Below, piece after piece: positions 1 to 8,311 of a stretch of 64,000 nucleotides of DNA; positions within the stretch are counted from its first letter, which is position 1; every line of letters begins with the position of its first letter. Made by a program: the position numbers and the translations under genes. The DNA is taken from assembly GCF_001014975.1 (NCBI RefSeq), contig NZ_BBXA01000026.1, positions 1 to 64,000 on the forward strand. The letters are read 5' to 3'. Below the pieces are notes generated by a model. It ran no database searches. It had not been told where the DNA came from and worked only from the letters and a program-made list of their open reading frames with translations. This DNA is from Novosphingobium sp. MD-1 (GTDB lineage Bacteria; Pseudomonadota; Alphaproteobacteria; Sphingomonadales; Sphingomonadaceae).

Positions 1-985
1 CATCGTGCAGCCAGCTGACCAGTTCCAGCCGCGCGCGGATTGCCGGCGCATCGGTCAGCGGCGCGGACAGGTCTTCGGCCAGCAGGCGCGCGCCCGCGCC
101 GGTCACGCAGCGGTCGATCGCCTCGAACAGGCTGCCCTTGCGCGTGCCGCCGGTGGACACGAGGATTTCCAGGCTGGCGCGCGTCGCCTCGTCCATCGCC
201 ATGTGCCCGCCCGCCGTGCGCGCCACGGGGGGCAGCAGCAGCGGCAGGCGGCCGCGCCCGACGTGGTCGAGGTAATCGACCAGCCCGTTCGCCGCCGCCA
301 GCATCGGCCGGGTGAACGCGCCGAAGCCATCGAGCGTGGACACGCCGTGCAGCTCCTTGAGCCGCGCTTCGCCCGCGTTGCTGTCGAACCCGCGCCCCGG
401 CCGCCGCACCGCGTCGAACGGGGCATCGGCCCAGTCCTCGCTGGCGACGATCTCGCTCGCGCCCAGCCGGGCCAGCGCCGCGCCCATCGCCGCCGGTTCG
501 CATTCCTCCAGCTCCATGCGGCCGGTGGAAATGTCGCAGGCGGCAATGCCGATCAGCCCGCGCACCTCGCACACCGCGGCCAGCACGTTGGCGCGGCGCG
601 GTTCCAGCAGCGCTTCCTCGGTCAGGGTGCCGGCGGTGACGAAGCGGACGATATCGCGCGCGACCAGCGCCTTCGATCCGCCGCGCTTCTTCGCTTCCTC
701 GGGCGTTTCCACCTGCTCGGCGATGGCGACACGGCAGCCGGCCTTTATCAGCCGGGCGAGGTACGATTCGGCCGAGTGCACGGGCACCCCGCACATCGGG
801 ATCGGCGCGCCGCCGTGTTCGCCCCGGCTGGTCAGCGCGATGTCCAGCACCTGCGCGGCGATTTTCGCGTCGTCGAAAAAAAGCTCGAAGAAATCGCCCA
901 TCCGGTAGAACAGCAGGCAGTCTCCCGCCTGCTGTCTGAGCGCTAGATATTGCGCCATCATCGGAGTTGGGGCATTTGGCGTCAC
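1..985 (-). CDS. mutS: DNA mismatch repair protein MutS, N-terminal part (cut by window edge)
   Basis: MutS recognises base mismatches and small loops and recruits MutL. The visible translation holds domain I with the mismatch-reading motif (GDFFELFFDDA, with the conserved Phe and Glu), then the connector and the beginning of the core domain; the ATPase half lies outside the window. The best start is GTG at 985, giving the leader MTPNAPTPMMAQYL, because MutS proteins normally carry a few residues ending in TPMMxQY before the first helix. ATG codons at 961 or 958 are alternatives. It is divergent from the gene at 1053. Family assignment is firm from the motif and the following GVPxHSAESYLARL block; only the exact start is open. 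Confidence 0.93.
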   Translation of the reverse strand, partial: MTPNAPTPMMAQYLALRQQAGDCLLFYRMGDFFELFFDDAKIAAQVLDIALTSRGEHGGAPIPMCGVPVHSAESYLARLIKAGCRVAIAEQVETPEEAKKRGGSKALVARDIVRFVTAGTLTEEALLEPRRANVLAAVCEVRGLIGIAACDISTGRMELEECEPAAMGAALARLGASEIVASEDWADAPFDAVRRPGRGFDSNAGEARLKELHGVSTLDGFGAFTRPMLAAANGLVDYLDHVGRGRLPLLLPPVARTAGGHMAMDEATRASLEILVSTGGTRKGSLFEAIDRCVTGAGARLLAEDLSAPLTDAPAIRARLELVSWLHD

Positions 986-1052
986 GGCGCGAGTGGCTAG
1001 ACGAAGCGCGGGGTTTTCACAAACCATCGAAGCCGGATATCGACAGGGGCTC

Positions 1053-2687
1053 ATGCAAAGCCAGCAAAGAGGCCGTCCCAAGGCCTGGTCGTTCGATTGG
1101 CATGCCGCGGCGCTCCCGTGGCTCTCCGCGCCGGGCATCGTGCTCACGGTCCTGTTGGTGTGCCTGCCGTTCGCGCTGGTGGAAGTGCCGCCGCTGATCG
1201 ACGTGCCGGGCCACATGGGCGCAGCCGCGATCGAGGCCGCCGGCCCCGGCAATCCGCTGGAACGCTACTTCACCTGGAAATGGGTGTTCACGCTGAACAT
1301 CGGCGGCGGTGTGCTGATGAAGCTGCTGGGCGCGCAGTTCGGCATTCTGGCCGCCGGGTGGTGGAGCACGGTGCTGGCGACCGGCCTGTTCGCCGGCGGC
1401 GGCCTTGCCACGGCGCGTGTGCTCAATCCGCGCGGTGGCCATGCCACCGCCTGGGCGCTGATGTTCGTGTTCAGCTTTCCGCTGCTGACAGGTTTCCTCA
1501 ACTACATCCTTGCCACCGGTCTTTCGCTGTCGGCTTTCGCCGCCTCGGTCTGGCTCGAAAACCAGCCGAAGAAGCGCGCCGCGATGCTGATCGTGGCGCA
1601 GCCGGTCGCCATGCTGTGCCATGCCATCGGCGGCGTGCTGCTGGCGCTGCTGGTCGGCGGCGCGGCGCTGGGGCGCGAGATCGACCGGCTCCCCGCCGGA
1701 AGCTGGCGGCCTTCGCGCTGGCGCCCGCTGGCGCGCGAGCTGGACTGGAAGGCGATCGCCAAGCGCCTGTTCGTCACCTGCTGGCCGCTGCTGACCACGG
1801 TGCTGGTGGTGGTACTGTGGAAGACGTTCTCGCCCGAACCGGTCGCCAGCATGAACCGCTGGCGCTGGGACCAGAAGGCGTGGTCGTTCGTGCTGACGCT
1901 GCGCGACCAGTCGCTGGTGCTCGACGCGGCGACGACGATCGCCTGCTTCGGGCTGATCCTGTGCGGCTGGCTGGCCGGCGCGCGGTGGAGCTGGCGGCAG
2001 GGCTTGCCCGGCCTCCTGGTGCTGCTGCTGTTCGTGGCCATTCCCAGCGATATCAACGGCAGCGCCTTCGTGGATATCCGCCTGCTGCCGGTGGCGGCGA
2101 TGCTGCTGCTGGCGTTGCAGGACTGGAGCCGGGCGAAGCCTTCCTATGCCCGCGCCGTGGCCTATATCGGCATGGCGCTGCTGGGCGTGCGCCTGGTGGT
2201 CACCGGGGCCAGCTTCGCGGACTACGCGCAGGACTACAAGCGCCAGCTTGCCGCGCTGCATCACGTGCAGCCCGGCAGCCGCGTGCTGGCTTTCGTCGAA
2301 CATACCTGCATCGAGGAAAGCTGGCGCAGCACGCGGCGCGATCACCTGGCCAGTCTTGCCAGCCTCTACCGGCAGGCGTGGGTCAACGACAACTGGGCGG
2401 TGCCGGGGCTGCACATGGTGGTGCCCCGCTTCCGCCCCGGCCGCAACTTCACCGCCGATCCATCCGAATTCGTGTGGTCGCCCAATTGCCAGAGCGGCCG
2501 TCTGCGCAGCGTGGATTCCGCGCTCAAGTACGCGCCGATCGAGCGGGTGGACTATGTCTGGCTGATCGATACCGGCCTGCCGCGCCGCCCCGATCCGCGC
2601 CTCCAGCTGGTATGGCAGGATGGGCGCAGTCTGCTTTTTGCCGTCAGACCCTTGGGTTTTCCGAACTGGAAGCCTAGGGACTTCTGA
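1053..2687 (+). CDS. Polytopic inner-membrane protein, function unknown
   Basis: The protein has 544 residues. The N-terminal two thirds is a series of hydrophobic segments (about ten predicted membrane spans), followed by a C-terminal region of about 150 residues that looks soluble and contains Cys-Ile-Glu-Glu-Ser and Trp-rich motifs. The layout resembles membrane glycosyltransferase-like or O-antigen-ligase-like proteins, but I recognise no catalytic motif, so I name no function. An ATG at 993 is also in frame. I prefer ATG 1053 because AGGGG (1044-1048) stands a few bases upstream and the first membrane span follows directly. The gene is divergent from mutS and 48 bases upstream of maeB, so it could share a transcript with maeB. 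Confidence 0.7.
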   Translation: MQSQQRGRPKAWSFDWHAAALPWLSAPGIVLTVLLVCLPFALVEVPPLIDVPGHMGAAAIEAAGPGNPLERYFTWKWVFTLNIGGGVLMKLLGAQFGILAAGWWSTVLATGLFAGGGLATARVLNPRGGHATAWALMFVFSFPLLTGFLNYILATGLSLSAFAASVWLENQPKKRAAMLIVAQPVAMLCHAIGGVLLALLVGGAALGREIDRLPAGSWRPSRWRPLARELDWKAIAKRLFVTCWPLLTTVLVVVLWKTFSPEPVASMNRWRWDQKAWSFVLTLRDQSLVLDAATTIACFGLILCGWLAGARWSWRQGLPGLLVLLLFVAIPSDINGSAFVDIRLLPVAAMLLLALQDWSRAKPSYARAVAYIGMALLGVRLVVTGASFADYAQDYKRQLAALHHVQPGSRVLAFVEHTCIEESWRSTRRDHLASLASLYRQAWVNDNWAVPGLHMVVPRFRPGRNFTADPSEFVWSPNCQSGRLRSVDSALKYAPIERVDYVWLIDTGLPRRPDPRLQLVWQDGRSLLFAVRPLGFPNWKPRDF

Positions 2688-2735
2688 CACCGCCCGGCCG
2701 GCCCTGTCCGGTCCACCCAGCGTGGGAGCATTTGC

Positions 2736-5003
2736 ATGTCAGAGGAAAGCAACGTCCGTTTCACCGAACGCGAGGCGTTGTTCTACCACAACACGATCAG
2801 GCCCGGCAAAATCGAGATCATCGCCAGCAAGCCCATGGCGACGCAGCGCGATCTGAGCCTTGCCTATTCGCCTGGCGTGGCCGTTCCCGTGCGCGCCATC
2901 GCGGACGATCCCGCGACGGCCTATGACTATACCGCCAAGGGCAATCTCGTCGCGGTGATCTCCAACGGCACCGCCATCCTGGGCCTCGGCAATCTGGGCG
3001 CGCTCGCCTCGAAGCCGGTGATGGAAGGCAAGGCGGTGCTGTTCAAGCGCTTCGCCGACGTCGATTCGATCGACATCGAAGTCGCCACCGAAGACCCGGA
3101 AGCCTTCATCAACGCGGTGGCGCTGCTCGAACCCAGCTTCGGCGGCATCAACCTCGAAGACATCAAGGCGCCCGAATGCTTCATCATCGAACAGGCGCTG
3201 CGCGAACGCCTGAAGATTCCGGTGATGCACGATGACCAGCACGGCACCGCGATCATCACCGCCGCCGGCCTCGTCAATGCCTGCCACCTGACCGGGCGCG
3301 ATCTCAAGGACGTGAAAGTCGTGGTCAACGGCGCGGGCGCGGCGGCGATCGCCTGCACCGCGCTGATCAAGGCGATGGGCGTGCGCCACGACAACGTCAT
3401 CATGTGCGACCGTTCGGGCACGATCTGGCGCGGCCGGTCCGATGGCATGGACCAGTGGAAAAGCGCGCACGCCGTCGATACCCCGGCGCGCACGCTGGAA
3501 GAGGCGCTGGTGGGCGCGGACATCTTCCTGGGCCTGTCGGCCGCCGGCGCGCTGAAGCCGGAATACGTCAAGGCCATGGCCCCGCAGCCGATCATTTTCG
3601 CGATGGCCAACCCCGATCCGGAAATCACTCCGCCCGAAGCCAAGGCGGCCCGGCCGGACTGCATCATCGCCACGGGCCGTTCGGACTATCCGAACCAGGT
3701 CAACAACGTGCTGGGCTTCCCCTTCATCTTCCGCGGCGCGCTGGACGTTCGGGCGACCGCGATCAACGAGGAGATGAAGATCGCTGCCGCGGAAGCGATC
3801 GCGGAGCTGGCCCGCCGGCCGGTGCCGGAGGAAGTCGCCGCCGCCTATGGCGGGCAGTCGATGCAGTTCGGGCATGACTACATCATCCCCGCGCCGTTCG
3901 ATCCGCGCCTGATGGAAGTGGTCTCCTCCGCCGTGGCGAAGGCGGCGATGGATTCGGGCGTGGCGATGAAGCCGATCGAGGACTTCGATGTCTATCGCCA
4001 CGATCTGAAGGCCCGGCTCAACCCGACGACCTCGGTACTGACCAACGTTTACGCGCAGGTGAAGCGCAACCCCAAGCGGGTGGTCTTCGCCGAGGCGGAG
4101 AACGAGGTGGTGCTGCGCGCCGCCGTGCAGTTCCGCGATTTCGGGTATGGCGAACCGGTGCTGGTGGGCCGCGACCAGGTGGTGCGCGAAAAGCTCGTCG
4201 AACTCGGCATCGGCAATCCGGACAGCTACGAGATCCACAATTCGGCGATCAGCCCGCACGTGCCGGCGATGGTGGAGATGCTCTACGAACGGCTGCAGCG
4301 GCGGGGCTTCCTGGAGCGCGACGTGCGCCGCATGGTCAACCAGGACCGCAACGTCTTCGCCTCGGCGCTGGTCAAGCTTGGCCATGCTGATGCGCTGATC
4401 ACCGGCATGACGCGCACCTTCTCGCAGACCCTGAAGGAAGTGCGGCAGGTGCTCGATCCCGCGCCGGGCAAGGTGCCCTTCGGCATCCACCTGATGGTGG
4501 CCAAGAACTACACCGTGTTCCTGGCCGATACGACTGTCAACGAGCGGCCGAGCGCCGAAGACCTGGCCCATATCGCCGTCGAAACGGCGGACGTCGCCCG
4601 CCGCATGGGCCACGAACCGCGCGTGGCGTTCCTGTCGTTCTCCACGTTCGGCAACCCGATGGGGCGCTGGGTGGAGCCGATCCGTGGCGCGGTTTCGATC
4701 CTGGACGAGGCGAACCCCGGCTTCGAATACGAAGGCGAAGTGGCGCCCGACGCCGCGCTCAACCCCAAGGTCATGGCGAACTACCCGTTCAGCCGCCTGT
4801 CGGGGCCGGCCAACGTGCTCATCATGCCGGGGCTGCAATCGGCCAACATCTCGGCCAAGCTGCTGCGCGAACTGGCGGGTAACGCGGTGATCGGGCCTAT
4901 GCTGCTCGGCATGGAAAAGCCCGTGCAGATCGCGCCGATGACCGCGATCGCGCCGGACATCCTCACGCTGGCCGTGCTCGCGGCGGCGGGCGTGGCGCAA
5001 TAG
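2736..5003 (+). CDS. maeB: NADP-dependent malic enzyme with phosphotransacetylase-like C-terminal domain
   Basis: This is a 755-residue malic enzyme of the MaeB class, which decarboxylates malate to pyruvate and feeds NADPH and gluconeogenic pools. Residues 1 to about 430 form the malic enzyme domain: YSPGVAVPV near residue 46, the metal-site segment VMHDDQHGTAII at about 163-174, and the dinucleotide motif VVNGAGAAA near 197. From about 430 to the end lies the PTA/PTB-like domain. In this family that domain is regulatory (acetyl-CoA sensing) and is thought not to be catalytic. The length matches the family norm of about 755-760. A weak GGAG lies 10 bases before ATG 2736. It converges on the TetR gene with only 13 bases between stops and no obvious hairpin terminator. 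Confidence 0.95.
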   Translation: MSEESNVRFTEREALFYHNTIRPGKIEIIASKPMATQRDLSLAYSPGVAVPVRAIADDPATAYDYTAKGNLVAVISNGTAILGLGNLGALASKPVMEGKAVLFKRFADVDSIDIEVATEDPEAFINAVALLEPSFGGINLEDIKAPECFIIEQALRERLKIPVMHDDQHGTAIITAAGLVNACHLTGRDLKDVKVVVNGAGAAAIACTALIKAMGVRHDNVIMCDRSGTIWRGRSDGMDQWKSAHAVDTPARTLEEALVGADIFLGLSAAGALKPEYVKAMAPQPIIFAMANPDPEITPPEAKAARPDCIIATGRSDYPNQVNNVLGFPFIFRGALDVRATAINEEMKIAAAEAIAELARRPVPEEVAAAYGGQSMQFGHDYIIPAPFDPRLMEVVSSAVAKAAMDSGVAMKPIEDFDVYRHDLKARLNPTTSVLTNVYAQVKRNPKRVVFAEAENEVVLRAAVQFRDFGYGEPVLVGRDQVVREKLVELGIGNPDSYEIHNSAISPHVPAMVEMLYERLQRRGFLERDVRRMVNQDRNVFASALVKLGHADALITGMTRTFSQTLKEVRQVLDPAPGKVPFGIHLMVAKNYTVFLADTTVNERPSAEDLAHIAVETADVARRMGHEPRVAFLSFSTFGNPMGRWVEPIRGAVSILDEANPGFEYEGEVAPDAALNPKVMANYPFSRLSGPANVLIMPGLQSANISAKLLRELAGNAVIGPMLLGMEKPVQIAPMTAIAPDILTLAVLAAAGVAQ

Positions 5004-5016
5004 CGCCGGGGCGGGA

Positions 5017-5592
5017 TCAGGACGAAGCGGGGACGGCCTCGGCAACGAGGCCGTCCACCAGCACCCGCAGGCCGTGCTCGAAACTTTCCTCCAGATCGAA
5101 CATTCCGGTCAGGAACGCGTGCATCGCGGCGTTTTCGCGATAGATCGACCAGCCCAGCGACAGCGACAGGACGGCGGCTTGCGCTTCCAGCGCCTGTTCG
5201 CGGCTGAACCCGCGCTGCACCAGCGGCGCGGCCATGCCCGCGGCCGTTTCGTCGCTGGCCTGCGCGAGCGGTCGCGCCGAAGCCAGCAACCGGGCGGCAT
5301 CGCGATGGCGCGCCAGGCTGCGGCATAGCCCCCGGCCCAACGCCAGCAGCCATGCGCGCGCGTCGAGGCCGTCGTGCAGGCCGGCGCGCGCTTCGGCGTA
5401 GAGCGCTTCGGCCATCAGCCCGCCCAGCGCGGCCTTGTCGCGCACGTGCCAGTACAGCGCCGGCGCCTGCACCGACAGCCGCGCCGCCAGCGCCCGCATC
5501 GTCACGCCATCCAGCCCCGCTTCGTCGAGCAGGGCAAAGGCGGCGGCAACGATGCCGGAGCGATCGAGCGCAATGTCGCGGTGACGGGCCAT
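5017..5592 (-). CDS. TetR-family transcriptional regulator
   Basis: The protein has 191 residues. The N-terminal helix-turn-helix (about residues 20-50: VTMRALAARLSVQAPALYWHV, with the typical LYWHVRDK recognition-helix end) is that of TetR repressors; the C-terminal two thirds is a helical ligand/dimer domain. The frame is open up to 5637, but a start there would run through the palindrome at 5610-5622 and the promoter of the divergent gene. ATG 5592 is therefore chosen. It is divergent from the Rieske oxygenase and most likely represses it, and perhaps itself, with the oxygenase substrate as possible inducer (inference). Confidence 0.88.
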   Translation of the reverse strand: MARHRDIALDRSGIVAAAFALLDEAGLDGVTMRALAARLSVQAPALYWHVRDKAALGGLMAEALYAEARAGLHDGLDARAWLLALGRGLCRSLARHRDAARLLASARPLAQASDETAAGMAAPLVQRGFSREQALEAQAAVLSLSLGWSIYRENAAMHAFLTGMFDLEESFEHGLRVLVDGLVAEAVPASS

Positions 5593-5601
5593 CGTTCCCG
5601 T

Positions 5602-5629
5602 TTGACAATTTAACGACGTTAAGTAAACT
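5602..5629 (+). promoter_or_regulatory. Sigma70-type promoter of the Rieske oxygenase gene
   Basis: A perfect -35 box TTGACA (5602-5607) is followed after 16 bases by TAAACT (5624-5629), which matches TATAAT at four of six positions. The oxygenase start codon lies at 5660 behind GGGAGAGAAG. The spacer holds a perfect 13-bp palindrome, so binding there would block the polymerase. Confidence 0.6.
5610..5622. promoter_or_regulatory. Palindromic operator, probable TetR-family binding site
   Basis: TTAACGACGTTAA is a perfect dyad centred on A5616. It sits between the -35 and -10 boxes of the oxygenase promoter and 18 bases from the divergent TetR start. Position and symmetry are what is expected of the operator of the adjacent regulator; binding itself is inferred. 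Confidence 0.62.
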
Positions 5630-5659
5630 CGCGCCATCGGTTTTTGGGAGAGAAGCCCG

Positions 5660-6709
5660 ATGATTCATGTGCGCAACACCTGGCACGTGGCCTGCTGGTC
5701 GATGGACCTGGAAGCGGGCAGGCCCTTCGCGATCACCATGGCCAACGATCCCGTGGTGATCTTCCGCGCCGAGAGCGGGCGCATCGTGGCGCTGGAGGAC
5801 CGCTGCGTTCACCGGCTGGCGCCGCTGTCGCTGGGCCGGTGCGAGGGCGAGGCGCTGCGCTGCCTGTACCACGGCCTGAAGTTCGAGGCGGACGGCCGGT
5901 GCAGCGAGATCCCCGGGCAGGATACGATCCCCGCCACGGCGCGCGTGCGCAGCTATCCCGTGGTCGACCGGCACAGCTGGATCTGGGTCTGGCTCGGCGA
6001 TCCGAAGCGGGCCGATCCGGGGCTGATCCCGCCGGCCGTCGGGTTCGACGATCCGGACTACATTCTCGGCCGGGGCCAGCTCGACTATGATGCGCAGGCC
6101 CGGCTGATCCACGACAACCTGTGCGATTTCACGCATCTGGCCTTCGTTCACGCCAACAGCTTCGGCGCGGACGAGGAATGGGCGCGCACCCGGCCCAAGG
6201 TCACCCAGCTTCCGCGCGGGGTGCGGTTCGAACGCTGGGTGCGCGGGCAGAACCGCAGCACGATCAACGGTGGCCTGGAGCCGGTCGATCTGTGGAGTTG
6301 CTACGAATACCACGTGCCGGGCATCCTGCTGATGCCCAGCGCCAGCTATCCCGCCGGAACCGCCGACCGGCTGCGCGATGCACCGCCGCCGCCCGATGTG
6401 CCCAGGACCGGGGTCACCTTCACCAGCCAGGCCGTGACCGCGCTGACCGACAGCACCAGCCGCTATTTCTTCAGCTGGGGGCCGCACCGCGACCATGGCG
6501 ATGAAGCGCTACGCGACCGGCTGATGGGGGTGGCGGCCATGGCTTTCGCCGAGGACAAGACCATGATCGAGGCGCAGCAGAAGGTGATCGACCGCGATCC
6601 CGCCCGCCCGATCCTTCCGGTGACGTTCGACAAGGGCGTGGTGCTGTACAACCGCCTGGTCGAACGGCTGGCGCGCGACGAACGCGAGGCCGTTTCCGCC
6701 GCCGCCTAG
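5660..6709 (+). CDS. Rieske [2Fe-2S] oxygenase alpha subunit, vanillate O-demethylase-like
   Basis: The protein has 349 residues. The Rieske cluster ligands are C49-x-H51 and C68-x2-H71, and the non-haem iron site appears as DFTHLAFVH, that is D-x2-H-x4-H. Overall it resembles VanA-type O-demethylases and related one-component aryl oxygenases, which hydroxylate or demethylate aromatic substrates using electrons from a separate ferredoxin reductase. No reductase gene is nearby, so the electron partner must be encoded elsewhere. It is divergently transcribed from a TetR repressor with a clear operator, so expression is probably substrate-inducible. The substrate cannot be read from the sequence; VanA activity itself is only one possibility. 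Confidence 0.87.
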   Translation: MIHVRNTWHVACWSMDLEAGRPFAITMANDPVVIFRAESGRIVALEDRCVHRLAPLSLGRCEGEALRCLYHGLKFEADGRCSEIPGQDTIPATARVRSYPVVDRHSWIWVWLGDPKRADPGLIPPAVGFDDPDYILGRGQLDYDAQARLIHDNLCDFTHLAFVHANSFGADEEWARTRPKVTQLPRGVRFERWVRGQNRSTINGGLEPVDLWSCYEYHVPGILLMPSASYPAGTADRLRDAPPPPDVPRTGVTFTSQAVTALTDSTSRYFFSWGPHRDHGDEALRDRLMGVAAMAFAEDKTMIEAQQKVIDRDPARPILPVTFDKGVVLYNRLVERLARDEREAVSAAA

Positions 6710-6743
6710 GCTCCGGACCCAGGGTCGTTAAAGGCTCCTGGCC

Positions 6744-7763
6744 CTAGATCAGGCCGGCGAGCGGGCTGGAGGGATCGGCGTACTTCCTCGTGCCCATCCG
6801 CCCGGCGCGATAGGCTTCGCGGCCGGCCTCGGTGGCCAGCTTCATCGCCCGCGCCATGCGCACCGGGTCCTTCGCTTCGGCGATCGCGGTGTTCATCAGC
6901 ACGCCGTCGCAGCCCAGTTCCATCGCCACCGCCGCGTCCGAAGCGGTGCCCACGCCGGCATCGACCAGCACCGGCACGCTGGCGCCTTCCACGATCAGGC
7001 GGATCATCACCCGGTTCTGGATGCCAAGGCCCGAACCGATCGGCGCGCCCAGCGGCATCACCGCCACCGCGCCGGCGCTTTCCAGCTGCTTCGCCGCGAT
7101 TGGATCGTCCGAACAGTAGACCATCGGCAGGAAGCCTTCGTTGGCCAGGATTTCCGTGGCGCGCAGTGTTTCGCGCATGTCGGGATAGAGCGTCTTCGCT
7201 TCGCCCAGCACTTCCAGCTTCACCAGATCCCAGCCGCCCGCCTCGCGCGCCAGGCGCAGCGTGCGGATCGCGTCCTCGGCGGTGAAGCAGCCGGCGGTAT
7301 TGGGCAGGTAGGTGATTTTCTTCGGATCGATGAAGTCCGTCAGCATCGGCGCCTTGGGATCGGAAATGTTCACGCGGCGGACGGCGACGGTGACGATCTC
7401 CGCGCCCGAGGCGGCGACCGCGGCGGCGTTCTGCGCGAAGTCCTTGTACTTGCCGGTGCCCACGATCAGGCGCGAGCGGAAGGTGCGGCCTGCCACGGTC
7501 CAGCTGTCGTCGTCGTTCACGGCCTGTGTTCCTTCCTCTTGCCCGCCGCCCACGAAGTGGACGATTTCCAGCACGTCGCCATCCGCCAGCGCGACGTCGG
7601 CCAGCGTCGAACGCGGCGCGATCTCGCCGTTGCGCTCGACCGCGACCTTGGCCGGATCGAGCCCGATTGCGCGCACCAGATCGGCGATCGAACCCGGCGC
7701 GGCGCGGCGCGGTTCGCCATTGACGGTGATAGAAAGCGAAGCGGGGGAAGGGCTGGCATCCAT
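6744..7763 (-). CDS. thiG: Fused sulfur carrier ThiS / thiazole synthase ThiG
   Basis: This single 339-residue protein joins both halves of the thiazole branch of thiamine synthesis. Residues about 8-74 are a ThiS ubiquitin-like domain ending in Gly72-Gly73-Gly74. After a linker of about 13 residues, residues about 88-339 are ThiG, with the Schiff-base lysine in [10 protein letters not shown] (Lys182) and the phosphate-binding glycine-rich motifs near the C-terminus. ThiS normally needs a free C-terminal glycine for thiocarboxylation, so the fusion implies cleavage or an unusual mechanism. Such fusions are annotated in other sphingomonads. No thiO or thiE lies next to it, and I see no TPP riboswitch in the 69 bases upstream. 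Confidence 0.93.
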   Translation of the reverse strand: MDASPSPASLSITVNGEPRRAAPGSIADLVRAIGLDPAKVAVERNGEIAPRSTLADVALADGDVLEIVHFVGGGQEEGTQAVNDDDSWTVAGRTFRSRLIVGTGKYKDFAQNAAAVAASGAEIVTVAVRRVNISDPKAPMLTDFIDPKKITYLPNTAGCFTAEDAIRTLRLAREAGGWDLVKLEVLGEAKTLYPDMRETLRATEILANEGFLPMVYCSDDPIAAKQLESAGAVAVMPLGAPIGSGLGIQNRVMIRLIVEGASVPVLVDAGVGTASDAAVAMELGCDGVLMNTAIAEAKDPVRMARAMKLATEAGREAYRAGRMGTRKYADPSSPLAGLI

Positions 7764-7832
7764 GCCCGCCGCTTTAGCGTGCGGGGCGCGGCGCGCAAGC
7801 GTGCGCTCAGGGGCAGGAACGGCAGTAGCCGC

Positions 7833-8204
7833 TCAGCAGCCGCGCCGCATGTTGATGAGGTGCGCCGTCGCCACAAGCACCACGCCGCCGATGGTGAGCA
7901 CCGCTTCCTGCGTGCCGTGCCCGGTCACGACCGCCGCCGCCATCAGCGCCAGGCCGGTTCCGCCCACGGCCAGCGGCAGGACATGGCCGTGCCGCAGCGC
8001 GCCAAGGCCGATCGTGGTGGCGCCGACCGTCAGCGCCAGCACCAGCCCGATGCGGTGGATCGCCGGGTCGAGCAGCACGCCGCCGCCCACGCCCAGCAGG
8101 CCAACCAGGAACACGCCCGCCAGGCAATGCAGCAGGCACAGCCCCGAAAGGAGCACGCCGAACCGGTCGAGCCGGGAACGCAGGGCCTGCAGCGAGTGAT
8201 TCAT
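7833..8204 (-). CDS. MerC-domain inner-membrane protein
   Basis: The protein has 123 residues and four predicted membrane spans. The first span carries the cysteine pair in LSGLCLLHCLAG, the hallmark of the MerC family (in mercury resistance these cysteines pass Hg2+ across the membrane). There is no merR, merA or merT nearby, and a Zur-like box (8217-8233) sits 12 bases before the start, so a role in zinc or other divalent metal handling is more likely than mercury resistance (inference). It is upstream of thiSG on the same strand, with 69 bases between, and may be co-transcribed with it. Confidence 0.8.
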   Translation of the reverse strand: MNHSLQALRSRLDRFGVLLSGLCLLHCLAGVFLVGLLGVGGGVLLDPAIHRIGLVLALTVGATTIGLGALRHGHVLPLAVGGTGLALMAAAVVTGHGTQEAVLTIGGVVLVATAHLINMRRGC

Positions 8205-8216
8205 GACAGCGCATAT

Positions 8217-8233
8217 ATGTTACACTGTATCAT
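8217..8233. promoter_or_regulatory. Zur-like operator upstream of the MerC-family gene
   Basis: ATGTTACACTGTATCAT is an imperfect dyad. It agrees at 14 of 16 non-central positions with the core ATGTTATAnTATAACAT of the proteobacterial Zur box (consensus recalled, not searched). It lies in the 107-base divergent gap between the MerC-family gene and ctaA, close enough to the MerC start to occlude its promoter. Confidence 0.5.
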
Positions 8234-8311
8234 TGCACAAGAGGGCATCACGTTTCCGGTGCGGGATTCCCGCTTGCGCTGGAGCGATGTCGGTGGGACA
8301 GGCTGAGGCCC

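Noticed and set aside
5..946. Long plus-strand open frame opposite mutS
   Set aside because: It is an antisense shadow of MutS; the Arg/Ala/His-rich translation has no recognisable family, and the other strand carries clear MutS motifs.
2739..5045. 768-codon minus-strand frame opposite maeB
   Set aside because: GC-rich codon bias leaves antisense frames open. The translation is His/Arg-rich low-complexity sequence with no domain, while maeB is full length on the other strand.
5593..5637. Longer N-terminus of the TetR protein
   Set aside because: It would be translated from the operator and promoter of the divergent gene, and the helix-turn-helix needs no such leader.
7764..7832. TPP riboswitch before thiSG
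   Set aside because: The gap is only 69 bases and contains no CUGAGA-type core or conserved stems.
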